Assembly: GCF_965638725.1 (NCBI RefSeq)
Contig: NC_134950.1
Location: forward strand, 107,158,802 to 107,222,801
Origin: Aptenodytes patagonicus
Lineage: Eukaryota; Chordata; Aves; Sphenisciformes; Spheniscidae
Direction of reading: 5' to 3'
DNA: 64,000 nt
This document shows, in pieces, positions 26,701 through 36,560 of the stretch. Position 1 is the first letter of the stretch; every line of letters begins with the position of its first letter. The notes beneath the pieces were generated by a model. The model was not told the origin of the DNA. It saw only the letters and a list, made by a program, of their open reading frames with translations, and made no database searches. A program made the translations under genes and the position numbers.

Positions 26701-27888
26701 TGAAAACAGATTTGCAGCTGTTGCCTTTTAGAAGTGCAAAGGAGAATGCAAGATGGAATTCGTTTGTGTAATAGACAACACTTGTGTTTAATTTATTTTA
26801 GAAATTTTTTTATAGTGACTTGGCAATTCATGCGTCAATCTGCGTGTTCTAATTATGGGGTTTGGTTTTTGCCCTTAGGGAAAGTGAAGAAGGAGCTTGA
26901 TCATGACGATAACCACTTACATCTGGATGAAACAACTAAGCTGCTGCAGGACCTTCATGAAGCTCAGGCTGACAGAGTGGGATCCCGGCCGTCATCCAAT
27001 TTGAGTTCCCTCTCCAATACCTCTGAAAGAGACCAACATCATCTTGGTAAAGTTACCTGCGTCACAGAAGTTGCAGTACTTCTGCTCTAATTGAAACTGG
27101 TTAAAACTTACATTGTAATTTAAATAAATCTTTGCATGAAACTACTCCGATAAAACAGTGTTCTGACTACAGGATTACGTTTTAAATATGCATGGCAAAG
27201 ACATACTTTTGACCTGTGGAATTAAGGACACTAATTGTAGTTACTTATTTTTTGATCAGGCATGATTGAAGTAATTGTGTAGTAAATTAATACTGACTGG
27301 CAAATCCCTTTATGCGCTTGCATTTTATGCTCTTAGAAATACTAAGGAGTATATAATGTTTATTTTACTTCATCATAGTTGTACGCAGCAAGTAACAGGT
27401 AGGATTCTACAATAGCCTTCCATTGTTGACTGTAAAATTCAGTGATAAGACAGGGTGATAGGGTAACATACCACTTAACAATTTGGAGCCATTTCTGAGA
27501 AGGTAGGAGATGTTGGTTCGATGATACTCAATTACATTTTGTATAATTTTTCAACTCAGAGTAATAGAATAATGACTGCCTTTTTCAAAAAGGATCTAAA
27601 TTACTGAAGAATCTTACAATTTCTTTTTCAAAATCTCCTGTTTAAATATCATTTAAATATCTGTCTTGCTTTAAAAGTCTGAAAGGAACATGTGAAATAA
27701 CCATGCTGTTTATATACATAAATATCTCCATTATTTTTCTGTACTTCTAAAGGTTTTGATTTTTTTTTTTTTCCCCATGTTCTACAGGAAGCCCCTCTCA
27801 TCTGAGTGTTGGAGAACAGCAAGACATGGTTCATGATCCTTATGAATTTCTTCAGTCTCCAGAAACCTCAAATACCACTACTAACTAA
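2640..27888 (+). CDS. BRD9: BRD9, bromodomain-containing protein 9 (complete, 16 coding exons)
   Basis: BRD9 is the acetyl-lysine reader of the non-canonical BAF (GBAF) remodeller, where it partners BICRA/BICRAL and SMARCA4/2. Joined exons: 2640-2712, 3493-3713, 5417-5549, 7211-7271, 8180-8324, 11404-11514, 12274-12449, 15432-15564, 17925-18000, 19776-19871, 20673-20805, 21607-21718, 23181-23219, 25128-25230, 26879-27046, 27788-27888. They total 1881 nt (626 aa plus TAA), all GT-AG with matching phases. In order: a Lys-rich N-terminus (MGKKHKKHK), PLEKPLKLVLKVGGSEVTEL, a basic/charged stretch (about 55-115), bromodomain (about 145-250; FPVTD at 172-176, acetyl-lysine Asn225, gatekeeper Tyr231), then the BRD7/BRD9 DUF3512 region and a Ser-rich tail ending YEFLQSPE. 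No lesion was seen. Start ATG has G at -3 and +4. Human BRD9 is about 597 aa; the difference fits isoform choice. Confidence 0.97.
3493..3713 (+). CDS. BRD9: BRD9 coding exon 2
   Basis: Codons 25-98. Acceptor TTTAATTTAG, donor AAG|GTAAGC. Encodes DYVDKPLEKPLKLVLKVGG and the Lys-rich run, a likely nuclear localisation signal. Confidence 0.96.
4710..4721. repeat. Poly-G tract in BRD9 intron 2
   Basis: Twelve consecutive G in an otherwise AT-rich intron. Confidence 0.9.
5417..5549 (+). CDS. BRD9: BRD9 coding exon 3
   Basis: 133 nt. Acceptor GCGCTAG, donor G|GTGAGC. Encodes EEKKRKREKEQ followed by DDFDPGKKVEVEPPPDRPVR, linking the basic region to the bromodomain. Confidence 0.96.
7211..7271 (+). 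CDS. BRD9: BRD9 coding exon 4
   Basis: 61 nt. Acceptor AAACTGCAG, donor AG|GTATTA. Encodes ENESTPIQQLLEHFLRQLQ, the first helix (Z) of the bromodomain. Confidence 0.95.
8180..8324 (+). CDS. BRD9: BRD9 coding exon 5
   Basis: 145 nt, codons 163-211. Acceptor TTTTTAG, donor AAG|GTGAAT. Encodes the ZA loop with FFAFPVTDAIAPGYSMIIKH; the FPVTD shelf residues are intact. Confidence 0.97.
8649..8667. repeat. Poly-T tract in BRD9 intron 5
   Basis: Uninterrupted run of about 19 T. Confidence 0.85.
11404..11514 (+). CDS. BRD9: BRD9 coding exon 6
   Basis: 111 nt, codons 212-248, phase 0 at both ends. Acceptor TTTACAG, donor AAA|GTAAGA. Encodes helices B and C with MCDNAMTYNRPDTVYY; Asn225 is the acetyl-lysine anchor and Tyr231 the gatekeeper. 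Confidence 0.97.
11987..12013. repeat. Alternating purine-pyrimidine tract (TG)n(CG)n in BRD9 intron 6
   Basis: About 27 bp of perfect alternation: TG repeats, then CGCGCG, then CATGTGT. This is the classic sequence type that can adopt Z-DNA. It lies about 260 bp before exon 7. Confidence 0.85.
12274..12449 (+). CDS. BRD9: BRD9 coding exon 7 (with internal alternative acceptor)
   Basis: 176 nt. Acceptor GATTCTAG, donor AG|GTAAAG. Begins ERLLALKRSMSFMQDMDFSQ, then QAALLGDEDTAVEEPVPE. A second acceptor TTTTCTCAGCAG ends at 12333/12336. Use of 12333 removes exactly 20 codons in frame and joins ...MSK to QAALLG, the form I recall from the human reference protein. Confidence 0.95.
12809..12836. 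repeat. T18-C10 pyrimidine tract in BRD9 intron 7
   Basis: A run of 18 T followed directly by 10 C. Confidence 0.85.
15432..15564 (+). CDS. BRD9: BRD9 coding exon 8
   Basis: 133 nt. Acceptor TTTCTTAG. Encodes CIFEPEGNACSLTDSTAEEH and LVEHAADEARDRINRYLP. Donor is AAG|GTCTAC, a weak match to the consensus. Confidence 0.95.
15961..15975. repeat. Poly-C tract in BRD9 intron 8
   Basis: Fifteen consecutive C directly after GCG. Confidence 0.9.
17925..18000 (+). CDS. BRD9: BRD9 coding exon 9
   Basis: 76 nt. Acceptor TTATTTACAG, donor G|GTAAAT. Encodes IGYLKKNGDGTLLFSVVNSS. Confidence 0.95.
19776..19871 (+). CDS. BRD9: BRD9 coding exon 10
   Basis: 96 nt. Acceptor AATGATTAG, donor G|GTAAAT. Encodes EEETHPVDLSSLSSKLLPGF and TTLGFKDERRNK, highly conserved in BRD9. 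Confidence 0.95.
20251..20411. repeat. Paired poly-T tracts in BRD9 intron 10
   Basis: T19 at 20251-20269 and T22 at 20390-20411, about 260 bp before exon 11. Confidence 0.85.
20673..20805 (+). CDS. BRD9: BRD9 coding exon 11
   Basis: 133 nt. Acceptor CTGTCTAG, donor AG|GTAAGC. Encodes TFLTSASTAPSMQNNSIF and LKSDEMELLYSAYGDETG. Confidence 0.95.
21405..21425. repeat. Poly-A tract in BRD9 intron 11
   Basis: Run of about 21 A, 180 bp before exon 12. Confidence 0.85.
21607..21718 (+). CDS. BRD9: BRD9 coding exon 12
   Basis: 112 nt. Acceptor CTACTAG, donor CAG|GTGTGT. Encodes LQEFVKDAGNYSKKIVDDLL and DQITSGDHSKTIYQLKQ. Confidence 0.95.
23181..23219 (+). CDS. BRD9: BRD9 coding exon 13
   Basis: 39 nt, 13 codons, phase 0 at both ends: RRNIPVKPLDEVK. 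Acceptor TTCTTTCCAG, donor AAA|GTAAGT. Confidence 0.93.
23516..23539. repeat. Poly-C tract (C24) in BRD9 intron 13
   Basis: Twenty-four consecutive C, about 165 bp before the candidate cassette exon. The opposite strand is a G24 run. Confidence 0.9.
23705..23776 (+). CDS. BRD9: Candidate extra BRD9 cassette exon (between exons 13 and 14)
   Basis: 72 nt, open in phase 0, flanked by acceptor GGTTCTTTAG and donor ATG|GTAAAA. The 24 codons begin VLPVLIKEEHKLRNTCP and would insert between DEVK and VGES without breaking the frame, giving 650 aa. I do not recall this peptide from the mammalian BRD9 reference protein. A chance open stretch cannot be excluded. Confidence 0.5.
25128..25230 (+). CDS. 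BRD9: BRD9 coding exon 14
   Basis: 103 nt. Acceptor TTTTAATAG, donor G|GTAAGT. Encodes VGESAGDSNTSDLDFLSMKP then YSDVSLDISMLSSLG. Confidence 0.95.
26879..27046 (+). CDS. BRD9: BRD9 coding exon 15
   Basis: 168 nt. Acceptor TTGCCCTTAG, donor G|GTAAAG. Encodes KVKKELDHDDNHLHLDETTK and the Ser-rich SRPSSNLSSLSNTSERDQHH. Confidence 0.96.
27788..27888 (+). CDS. BRD9: BRD9 coding exon 16 (last)
   Basis: 101 nt including TAA at 27886-27888. Acceptor TTCTACAG. Encodes SPSHLSVGEQQDMVHDPYEF then LQSPETSNTTTN. Confidence 0.96.
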
Positions 27889-28765
27889 TCTGACATGTAC
27901 TATATATATTTTGTATTTTAATTGTATCATGTTTTTATAAAGTTTTTGTCCATGGCAGAAACCTCAATTTTGTCCTCTTTTCTATGAGGATTCCTGTATA
28001 ATATTATCATATATGCTGGATTAAACAACAAAAAAAACCCCCTACTTAGTACATCATGTTGTTAGCAATGTACCAAAACCTGCTTTTGATTTGTTTGTTG
28101 AGGGAGGTCGTTGTCTACTGGTGTGTGAATCTTGACTGCAAAACAAGAAATAATGTGTTAGAAAAATTTGTATTTTATAGAAACTGAAAAGTGATAATTT
28201 TCCCAGTATCATGGCAGCAGTCATTAGATGTTTCTAGTAGAGTTATCTACCAGTTCTGTTCAGATCTTAACTTGAACGTCCTCAAGGAGGAATATTTTAT
28301 TTCAGCAGTGACAGAACTGCATGAATTGTGATCATTATTATGTTTCCCATCTCCTAACCCTAATAATCTGTAGAAGTTGTTTCTGTTTCCCCATATTTTT
28401 AAATCTTTTTTTATTCACTCTACAGAATACTTAATTTGAGAATAACAATACTTGGTAGTTGCATTAAAATGCTCACTACGAGAATTCTACCCTGGATCTA
28501 AAAAAGATGGATGTTTTTGTGATCCCTTGTGTCTTGAAACACAAAGTAAATATAATACTTATATTTTTTAATTTGATACGTATATTTACTTGGAGGGAAA
28601 AAACACTGGATAAGGTGTTCTTTTCAGTAATTTTAAAATGAAACTTTTATAATTCAGTACTGATGTAACTGGGGCATTTTGTACCATTGATATGTGCAAG
28701 CTGGACAAATGTTATGAATTTACAATATTTTGTAAATATTAATAAAAATACAAAACTACTTTTGA
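27889..28765 (+). other. BRD9 3' untranslated region
   Basis: AT-rich sequence after the stop codon up to just beyond the poly(A) signal at 28741. No other coding content. Confidence 0.75.
28741..28746 (+). terminator. BRD9 polyadenylation signal AATAAA
   Basis: Canonical AATAAA about 850 bp after the stop, followed by a GT/T-rich stretch (28760-28785) suited to cleavage-factor binding. Confidence 0.75.
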
Positions 28766-31247
28766 TGTTTGCAAATATCTTGTTCTTGCCGGGAGAAAAT
28801 TTGCTTCCTTATCTTTGCGAAGTCTGAAATACTAGGAGTTTTTGGTCTGAATTTTTGTGCTGCTTCAAAAGATAAATTTCATCGTGCCACATGTAGTTGT
28901 AAACAAAATTAGCTGTGAATTTCTAAGAACCAACAAGGAAGTCTGTCAGATACCTGATATCAAAGTCTTGATAAACCCTAAATAGGAAGATCTGTTCACT
29001 CAAACTAGGTATTTGTGGTCTGGACTGTTTCCTCTCCCCCCCCCTCCGAGATGCTTCTTCCCAGCCCCTCCCCCACCCCACTTCTTAGGGATATGTGTGT
29101 TTTGTTTGGCTATTACATGTAACTTTATGTTCAGCTATGAAACGGGTGGCTGCCTGTTCCCCTCTGTATGCTAGCTGCCTGCTCTTTCTGTTGCCAGAAG
29201 TCATTTGTGGGACTTCCACCTGAACTGGATCAAAAACTTCTGAGTTTCAAACATCCTTCTTTGCTTCCCCCCTAGTCAGTCAGTTTTGCAAAACAATTAA
29301 GGGAGCAGTGGCCCACCTAAAGGCTGGAAATAAAGAGTGAGGATCAGGAAACGGGAGCTCTTGAAATCAGCATTGCCTGGCAAAGCCAGTTTGATAGCAA
29401 AGCCTTTATAATTATGAGCTGTCTCAATTGTGAAGGATCTGACACCTAAGCTTCTCTCTGAACATCTGCAGCATACCCCTCACGCTGCCAGTACGTCATT
29501 CTTGTGTCTTGCCTTAATACTGAACAGAAACATGGATTTTGCTAAGATACTTTGATAAATCAGGTACCTATGTCAGCCTTCTTTGATGTAAGTATCTTGT
29601 TTTTGCAGTTCATCCTGAGGTGAAAAGTTTCGGTCACGTAGGAAGTTTGCTGGCTAGTAGTGCTATTTATCTGTTACAGCTTTAAATGTTGGAGTATATT
29701 TTTAAGCATTAGTCTTCAAGCTGTAGTTTTTTGGGATTGTTTGTTTGTTTTACAGAGTGCATATGTTGTGTTGGTCAAGAAAAGTTGGGATGGCACAGCT
29801 AGAATGGGCAGGAGGAGAACTGGTAGAGGTCATAGCAGAGCCAAGATACTCATCACATGAATTATTGAGGGATCATGATTACTTTTAAGTAAATGTATTC
29901 CAAAGCACAAATGTGTAATTCTGTGGGTAAGGATTTTTTGAATTTGGACCGGAGATTTGCTGTAAAAAAACTTCTGGGATATTTTTGGAGAGTCAAATTA
30001 AATGTAGATACGACTGTATCATAGGTTTTTGTGTAGTAATGGAGGTTCAGGTTTAACATTTACATTTAGGTTACTATTCAGACACCACACCCATCCCAAA
30101 GAAATGCCAAACCTTCACTGTTACGTTACCAGAAGTAACCCGTGCCAACCTTAAAGGATTGGGTTGATTCTAGGCTTGGTTTATGAAAAAATGTTTCGGC
30201 AAGACATGAATCAAGGGGGATATGAAATCAACAAATAGCCTCTTTTGAAACCAAGAGGGCTATGTTTTACAAGCAGATGAGTTTGATCACACCTTCATGT
30301 TTCTATTTGGTATTTTAAAATTCATTCTTGATTTGCAATAACCCCTGAGGAAAATATTTTAAGTAAATAAAATAAATCTGTTTATTCTGATACACATCAT
30401 AAAATCACTGTCATATGTGTATCTTCAGCCTCTGGATAGCTGAATATATCTAATCAAGGGTTACAGTTTTGTTACTATTTTCGTACAAAATAAGAGTTTC
30501 AACTTTTTATTAGAAACTGTCTTGAGGAAAATTCTTGTTAAGTCTGATGATTAATACGTTTACATAAGAGTCTCATTTTTATGAATTCTACACAGTTTGT
30601 AAGAGAGAATAAAATGCATTTCTGTTTTCTTGTATAGAGTTTCCTTTTACCAGTGAAAAATAACACTGCAGGAATGAGCCCAAAGGCCAGGGAAACAATT
30701 AGTGCGGACAAAAGCGGTATCTGAACTGTGTAACTGGGATTAGGTGTTTTCTGTATAAGCCCAAATGCTTTCTATGACTGCGCAATGTGAGCTGAGCATA
30801 GCTTGAGTGCGCAGCTTAACGGATAGGATCCCAATCTGATACATAACCAGCATTAAAATATTGGGTGTAATAGCAACATCACTACTTCTTTTAAAAAAAC
30901 AGTGACTGAATTGACACTCCATGGAGCCAGAACCTCTCCCCTGGTTTAGTGCTTTGCTTCCTGTAGGTGCGTTCTCGGGTTTTTTTGCATCCAGGTCTTT
31001 GCACATCAGTCACGTTAGTGATTCCTTGGACCCTGGCCATCCCTTTAAAGTGTGTTTCAGGATTTTGTATGTTAAATGTTGGCAAGCAAAGGGGGGGCAA
31101 ACCCTTGAGGGTCTTTGTAGATCTCCTTCATTCTGTGCTTTGTTGCCCACATGACTTGAACTTGCCTCAGAGTTTGCATCTGCACTATTGTAAAAGATTT
31201 TTCTACTGGGTGTGTTTAACCTCTTCTTCACACCCTTCCCACCCATT
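28766..31247. other. Intergenic, no gene recognised
   Basis: Mostly AT-rich unique sequence downstream of BRD9. Short open stretches show no recognisable family. A C-rich patch lies at 29030-29085. Confidence 0.6.
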
Positions 31248-31252
31248 CCCCC

Positions 31253-31772
31253 TGTTGTGGTTTAACCTGGCAGGCAGCTAAACACCACACAGCCGTTTGC
31301 TCGCTCCCCCCACAGTAGGATGGGGGACAGAATCAGGAAAAAAAAAAAAGTAAAATTTGTGGGTTGAGATAAAGACAGAAAAGGAAGGGAAAATAATGAT
31401 AGAAGAATATACAAAATAAGTGATGCACAATGCAATTGCTCACCACCTGCTCACCGATGCCCAGCCAGTCCCCGAGCAGCGGTCACCCCCCACCCCTGGC
31501 CAACTCCCCCCAGTTTATGTACTGAGCATGATGTCATATGGTATGGAATATCCCTCTGGCCAGTTTGGGTCAGCTGTCTGGGCTGTGCCCCCTCCCAGCT
31601 CCTCACTGGCAGGGCACGAGAAGCTGAAAAGTCCTTGACTAGTGTAAGCACTACTCAGCAACAACTAAAACATCGGTGCCTTATCAACATTATTCTCATC
31701 CTAAATCCAAAACACAGCACTGTGCCAGCTCCTAGGAAGAAAATTAACTCTATTCCAGCTGAAACCAGGACA
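31253..31772 (+). mobile_element. Solo LTR of an avian endogenous retrovirus
   Basis: 520-bp unit starting TGTTGTGGTTTAAC and ending ACCAGGACA (TG...CA termini). It is flanked by a 5-bp CCCCC direct repeat (31248-31252 and 31773-31777) that looks like the target-site duplication. Internal landmarks such as GGTTGAGATAAAGACAG and GATGTCATATGGTATGG match a widespread bird LTR family I recall. No internal viral genes adjoin it, so it is a solo LTR left by recombination. Confidence 0.82.
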
Positions 31773-31777
31773 CCCCC

Positions 31778-32090
31778 AAATACCTCTGAATACAATATCC
31801 TTAACATAAAGTCCTTCCTCAACAGCTGATCTTAAGCCTACAAAGCATACAGTCAAGGTGGAGGGGAGAAATCAGGGTTCCAAGGCCCTGCCGTCCTTTT
31901 CCAGAAGGTTGAGAGGCAGAAGTTGCCTCTTTCTCAAAGAGCAATTCTTGCTGTCTTCGAAGTGCTTTCAGAGCTGCAAGAGAATAGCATGAATTTGGGC
32001 CTAGGTTCAGTTCACCTTCGTAGCCTTGATTTTGCTGTACTGCCATTAACATGCCCTTTTGAACTGGTTGTCAGGATAGCTGCACTCCCA
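31778..32090. other. Unassigned segment between LTR and CR1
   Basis: About 310 bp I cannot assign to a gene or known repeat. Confidence 0.4.
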
Positions 32091-32091
32091 G

Positions 32092-33255
32092 TCCTTTCTT
32101 GTCCTGTCAGTAGGCACTACTGAGAAGAGTCTGGCTCCCTCTTCTTAACTCCCTCCCATCAGGTATTCATACACATTGGTGAGATCGCTCCTGAGCCTCC
32201 TCCAGGCTGAAGAGTCTCAGCTCTTTCAGCCTCTTCTCATGTGAGACATGCTCCAATCCCCTCATCATCCTTGTCGGCCTGTGCTAGAATTGCTCCAGTA
32301 AGTCCATATCTCACTTGTACTGGGGAGCCCAGAACTGGACACAGCACTCCAGATGTGTCTCACCAGTACTGATGGGAGATGAAGGATCACCTCCCTTGAC
32401 CTGCTGGCAAAGCTACGTTTTATGCAGCCCAGAACATGGATGGCCATCTTAGCTGTGAGCACGCATTGCTGGCTCGTGGACAGCTTGTAGTCCACCAAGG
32501 ATGCCAATGTCCCTCCCTGCAGAGCTGCTTTCCAGCCAGTGGGCTCCCAGTGCAGGTGCAGGACTTTTCGTTTCCCCTTGTTGAACTTCAAGAGGTTCCT
32601 CCTTGCCCAGTTCTCCAGCCTGTCAAGGTCCCTCTGAATGGCAGCATGTCCATCTGGGCTATGACTCACTCCTCACAGTTTTGTATCATTGGGCCCTGGC
32701 TTTCCTAACCCCATCCCTGCATGATCAGCCAGCATCTCTATGCTTCTCTTGGGTCACCTGCCCCTGCTTCCACCTCCTGTACATTTACTTTTTATCTGAG
32801 TTCAGTCAGGAGCTCCTTGCTCATCTATGCAGGCCCTCTGCTATCTTCACTTGATTTCGTGCTTGTCAGGATGGGCCATTCTTGAGTTTGGAGGAGGTGA
32901 TCCTTGAATATCAACCAGCTCTCCTGGACCTCCCCCTTCCTCTAGGTCCGTATCCCATGGGATTCTTCCAAGGTGACCTCTGAAGAGGCCTGTTCTCCTG
33001 AAATCCAGGTCTGTTGGTCCTGCTTTCTGCCCTGCTACCTCCTCTTAGTGTCCTGAACTCCATCTCATGTTCACTGCAGCCAAAGCTGACCCCACCTTAC
33101 AAATGAGGAAGAACTGGTGGGGGGTGTGGAAGTACCAGGTCCAGCTGAGCACCTTTCCTTGTTAGCCTCTCGATTGCCTATGTCAGGAAGTTGTTGTCAA
33201 TACACTCCAGAAATCTCCTAGATTGCTTGTGCCCTGCTGTGTTGTTCTTCTAATT
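32092..33255 (-). mobile_element. CR1 LINE copy, internally deleted (minus strand)
   Basis: Read on the minus strand, 33255-32700 matches the CR1 ORF2 endonuclease/early RT part (NTAGHKQSRRFLECIDNN-like, then CSEHEMEFRTLRG). 32690-32092 matches the late RT part (RDLDRLENWARRNLLKFNKG, TSQQCVLTAKMAIHVLG). The RT palm between them is missing. Frames are broken; it is a dead copy. Confidence 0.85.
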
Positions 33256-34256
33256 CACTATAAGCGATGAAAATAAACTGTAGTATCTTTTTGATAATTT
33301 GCAATGTTTTAATTTTCAGATCCCAAACTATTCTTTGTAATCACAAAAAATACTGAAATACCCTCTGAACATACAAATGGATTTTTTTTTCTGTTTAGCT
33401 ACCATAAATACACCTTAGCGATAAATGTGATATACAAGGATGTATTATATACAAGTGCATCTCTCCTGTAGTATTTGCTACTCCATCTCATATTGCCTAG
33501 TCCAAAGATGTAACTGTGGCAGCTTCTTCTTTTGAGACAGCAGTAACAAACTTGTACTGAAAGTTAAAGTCCAAATAAAATAATGTTATGCACACAAAGG
33601 AATCACCTCAACACAGACATTCAAGCTTGGAAAAATCCTTAATGAAGTGAGTGCAAATGGTGGCTGTGAGGGCAGGAAGGTCTTCTCTCACGAGAAAGAC
33701 ACCAGACAGGTTCATCTTGTCTCTTCGGCAGTGAAACTGCCATTTTACAAGAACTCATTTTCATTCATACTCCAGTTTTTCCTGACATATTCCCAATGAA
33801 GATATATGACATGGTGAGGTCAAAAAATCCTATAAACTTTTCTCCCACCAGGCAAGGGACTTGCACAGATGTTTGTGTACGGTTGTTGCTCCTCTTCATA
33901 CATGCACTTACTTATGAAACTGTGGACTACCTAAATCCTAGCACTTCACAGACCAGGGGAACTGTCCACACACGTCAAGCACCCTGGAAACCAGAAATAC
34001 AGAGAATGTATTGAGAGTTGGGCATTCGTAACAACTTGCCTTGCATCACAAAGCAATTCAGTTCTATATGGAAGCAGAGAAGTGGGGGGGAGGGGGAGGG
34101 AGGTTTTAAATCTAATTGCAATTAGAAAGAATTGATATTGAAAGAAATCCCGTAAGTGAGTTCTTTGGGTAAGATAGACCCAGGCACTTTCAGAAGCGTA
34201 TAGTGAGAGGACAAGACGTAACTGGCACAAGTTGCAACAACAGAAATTCTGACATT
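33256..34256. other. Intergenic, no gene recognised
   Basis: AT-rich sequence with a G-rich patch near 34083-34104; no feature supported. Confidence 0.5.
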
Positions 34257-34463
34257 TTCTGATAAGGAAAAAAATTCTTCAGCATGAGAATGGTCAAGCA
34301 CAGAAACAGGTTGCCCAGAGAGGTCATGGAATCTCTGTCCTTACAGGTTTTCAGCACTCAACTGGACAAGGCCCTGAGCTAACTTGGAAGCTAACTTTGA
34401 CTGAAGCAGGAGGTTGGACCCCCAGAGGTCCCTCTCAACCTGGCTTTTTCTAAGATTCTGTGA
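34257..34463 (+). mobile_element. CR1 3' end fragment
   Basis: Contains a translated KFFSMRMVKHRNRLPREVME-like stretch and ends in GATTCTGTGATT, the CR1 3'-tail style. A short, old, 5'-truncated copy. Confidence 0.75.
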
Positions 34464-35765
34464 TTTATCTGCTACAACCATGAGATCATCCTCCTGAAAG
34501 GACCTAAGATTATAGTCTTCTGGAATAGCTTTCCATTAGAAATGATAAGAAACCTCTGGGAAATGCATGGAGAAAGTAGCTACACCATCTTCAGTTTAGT
34601 TTTATTGCACTGAGAGGGCAAGAACTCCAGTTATGGGTAGGACAGAATAGATGGAGAAATCTGGTCTAAGTAATAATTGTACTGAGAATGTGGATATTGA
34701 CTGGTAAATGCTGTTGAGAAATATTTAATCTTCAATATTAAAGTAAAGATTAGATTAAACAAGATTAGAGATTTCTCTTTAAGGTGAAGATAATACTGTA
34801 TGGTAACATTTTGATAGGATGACTTCAATCAAGCATAGTTTTTCATAGTCTACCTGGGTGAGTCCAGCGAAAGATGACAGGTTCCACTGAAATATTATTG
34901 AAACATTCATCTAGACTGCTAAACTGTTTTCAGATATGATGAGAATACCTCTAACACTACTAGGAAGCGTCATTATTATGGAAGACTTGAATTTTTGAGA
35001 AAGGTTAGAGAAAAAATTTTGTTAATAATAGCTAATCCAGACATTTCTGGATGAAATATACACTAATTTTTTTTTTTACTGAAGAATTGCTGAGCCAACT
35101 CTATTGATTGCTATTTTAGACTTGATTATGATGAGTAATAGAAGAGACTTCTTCAGGAAATTTTTGAGTTGAAGAAGCATGACTTGATTTAGCTTGAGTT
35201 AAACAATAGGGTAGACCTTTCACATGAGAGTTCTGTTTCTGGGAGAACTGAAAGTAAATTTGTCACATTTAACCATGACCCATCTGGAATCAAACTGGGA
35301 AATTTACTGTCCATAACAAAGGTTCTGTTCTGCAGGAAGACAAACTTTGGTAATGGAATACTGGAACCAGTTGGTCTACCATGCTACACAGCTCAGCAGC
35401 TTGAATTTTGTGAAGATTTGAAATCTTTTAATCTGCAGACACTGAAATGGCCAAGAATCTATAGCCTAAACGGAAGAGGAAAGTCTCAGTTCAGATCGCT
35501 TTATTCCCAGGATCCTTATAGAGGGTGTTCAGAAAATTAATAAGGAATGCAATGATGAGTAAAGATACTGGTTGGAAAATATAAGGAAATACAAAACAAT
35601 TATTACCAACAATGAAGTTGATTTAGACTGTGAAAAGATATTAAAACAAGTTTAATTAGTCAAAGTACAGTAACACAGTGTTCTCAAATGGAGGAAATGA
35701 GAAACCACCATTCTGTGGCATGTTCAGGCTTGACCTCAGTGATGCACAAGTCTGTAGCATAAGCT
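34464..35765. other. Intergenic, no gene recognised
   Basis: AT-rich; no coding or repeat family recognised. Confidence 0.5.
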
Positions 35766-35769
35766 ATTT

Positions 35770-36560
35770 CCCTATTTACTTTCATGTTTTTCTGTCTTGA
35801 AAATGATGGGCAAATGGAGCTCGTGGGCAGAGTTGTGTTTCGAAACATCCATGTGCAGCTCAGCTGGAACCGAGTGTTTGGGCTTCCCTGTGCAGGACAC
35901 TTGCAGCTGGGTGGTGACTGCTCTTTGGCCCTGAAGCTGGAATTCTGCTCCTGTTCTAAAGCACACTTGTGCCTTCAGGCAAATCCCCTGGTGCATCTGA
36001 TGTTGACAGGTGGTCTGAACTCCATCCAATACTTTGGATGATTCGGGGAACAAGCAGCATAGTCCTGGGATCTTTCTTCAGTGGCATTTTCCTCATCCAC
36101 CACAGGAGCTCCAGAATCTTCACTGGGTTGCTAGACCTGCCAGCCCCACCTCCGACTCTTCTGCTGGGCTCTCAGTCTCCTCTGCACTCACAAGACTTTC
36201 AGGAGGAGCTGGGCCTTCTTACAGTCTGAGTAGTGAGCTTGCAGGTCCTGCAAGAAGAAATGGTGAAATAAGTAGTAAGAGCAGAACGACTGTGTCCTGC
36301 CTGGGAAGCAGTGGGTGCCATGCTCTTCCAGCATGGATTCTCCTGGGAAAGTGTTGCACGTTCTGCTCATCTTCATTTGCAAAGATATGTTCCTTTATTT
36401 CTTTGTAGACTTGCACTACGCCAATTGTATCAGCTGAGGAATCCTTATGCGGGGGGAATGGCCACGTAGGGGAGCATTGCACATTCTTTGCATGTATGCT
36501 GGTGTCTGCATCAGGGTATGGAGATCTCCCACCTTGCTCCTCCATCCACACGGTAGATGG
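35770..36560 (-). pseudogene. Unidentified coding-like patch, probably decayed
   Basis: Locally GC-richer than its flanks, with protein-like minus-strand reading in alternating frames: YKEIKEHIFANEDEQNVQHF (near 36400), then DLQAHYSDCKKAQLLLK (36247-36197), ESPAEESEVGLAGLATQ, and PSEDSGAPVVDEENATEERS. Several frame changes and stops separate the pieces. A good acceptor (CTTCTTGCAG) sits just before 36247 and a GTGAGT donor at 36191. I do not recognise the protein. It could be a decayed gene, a retrocopy, or chance open frames. Confidence 0.3.
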
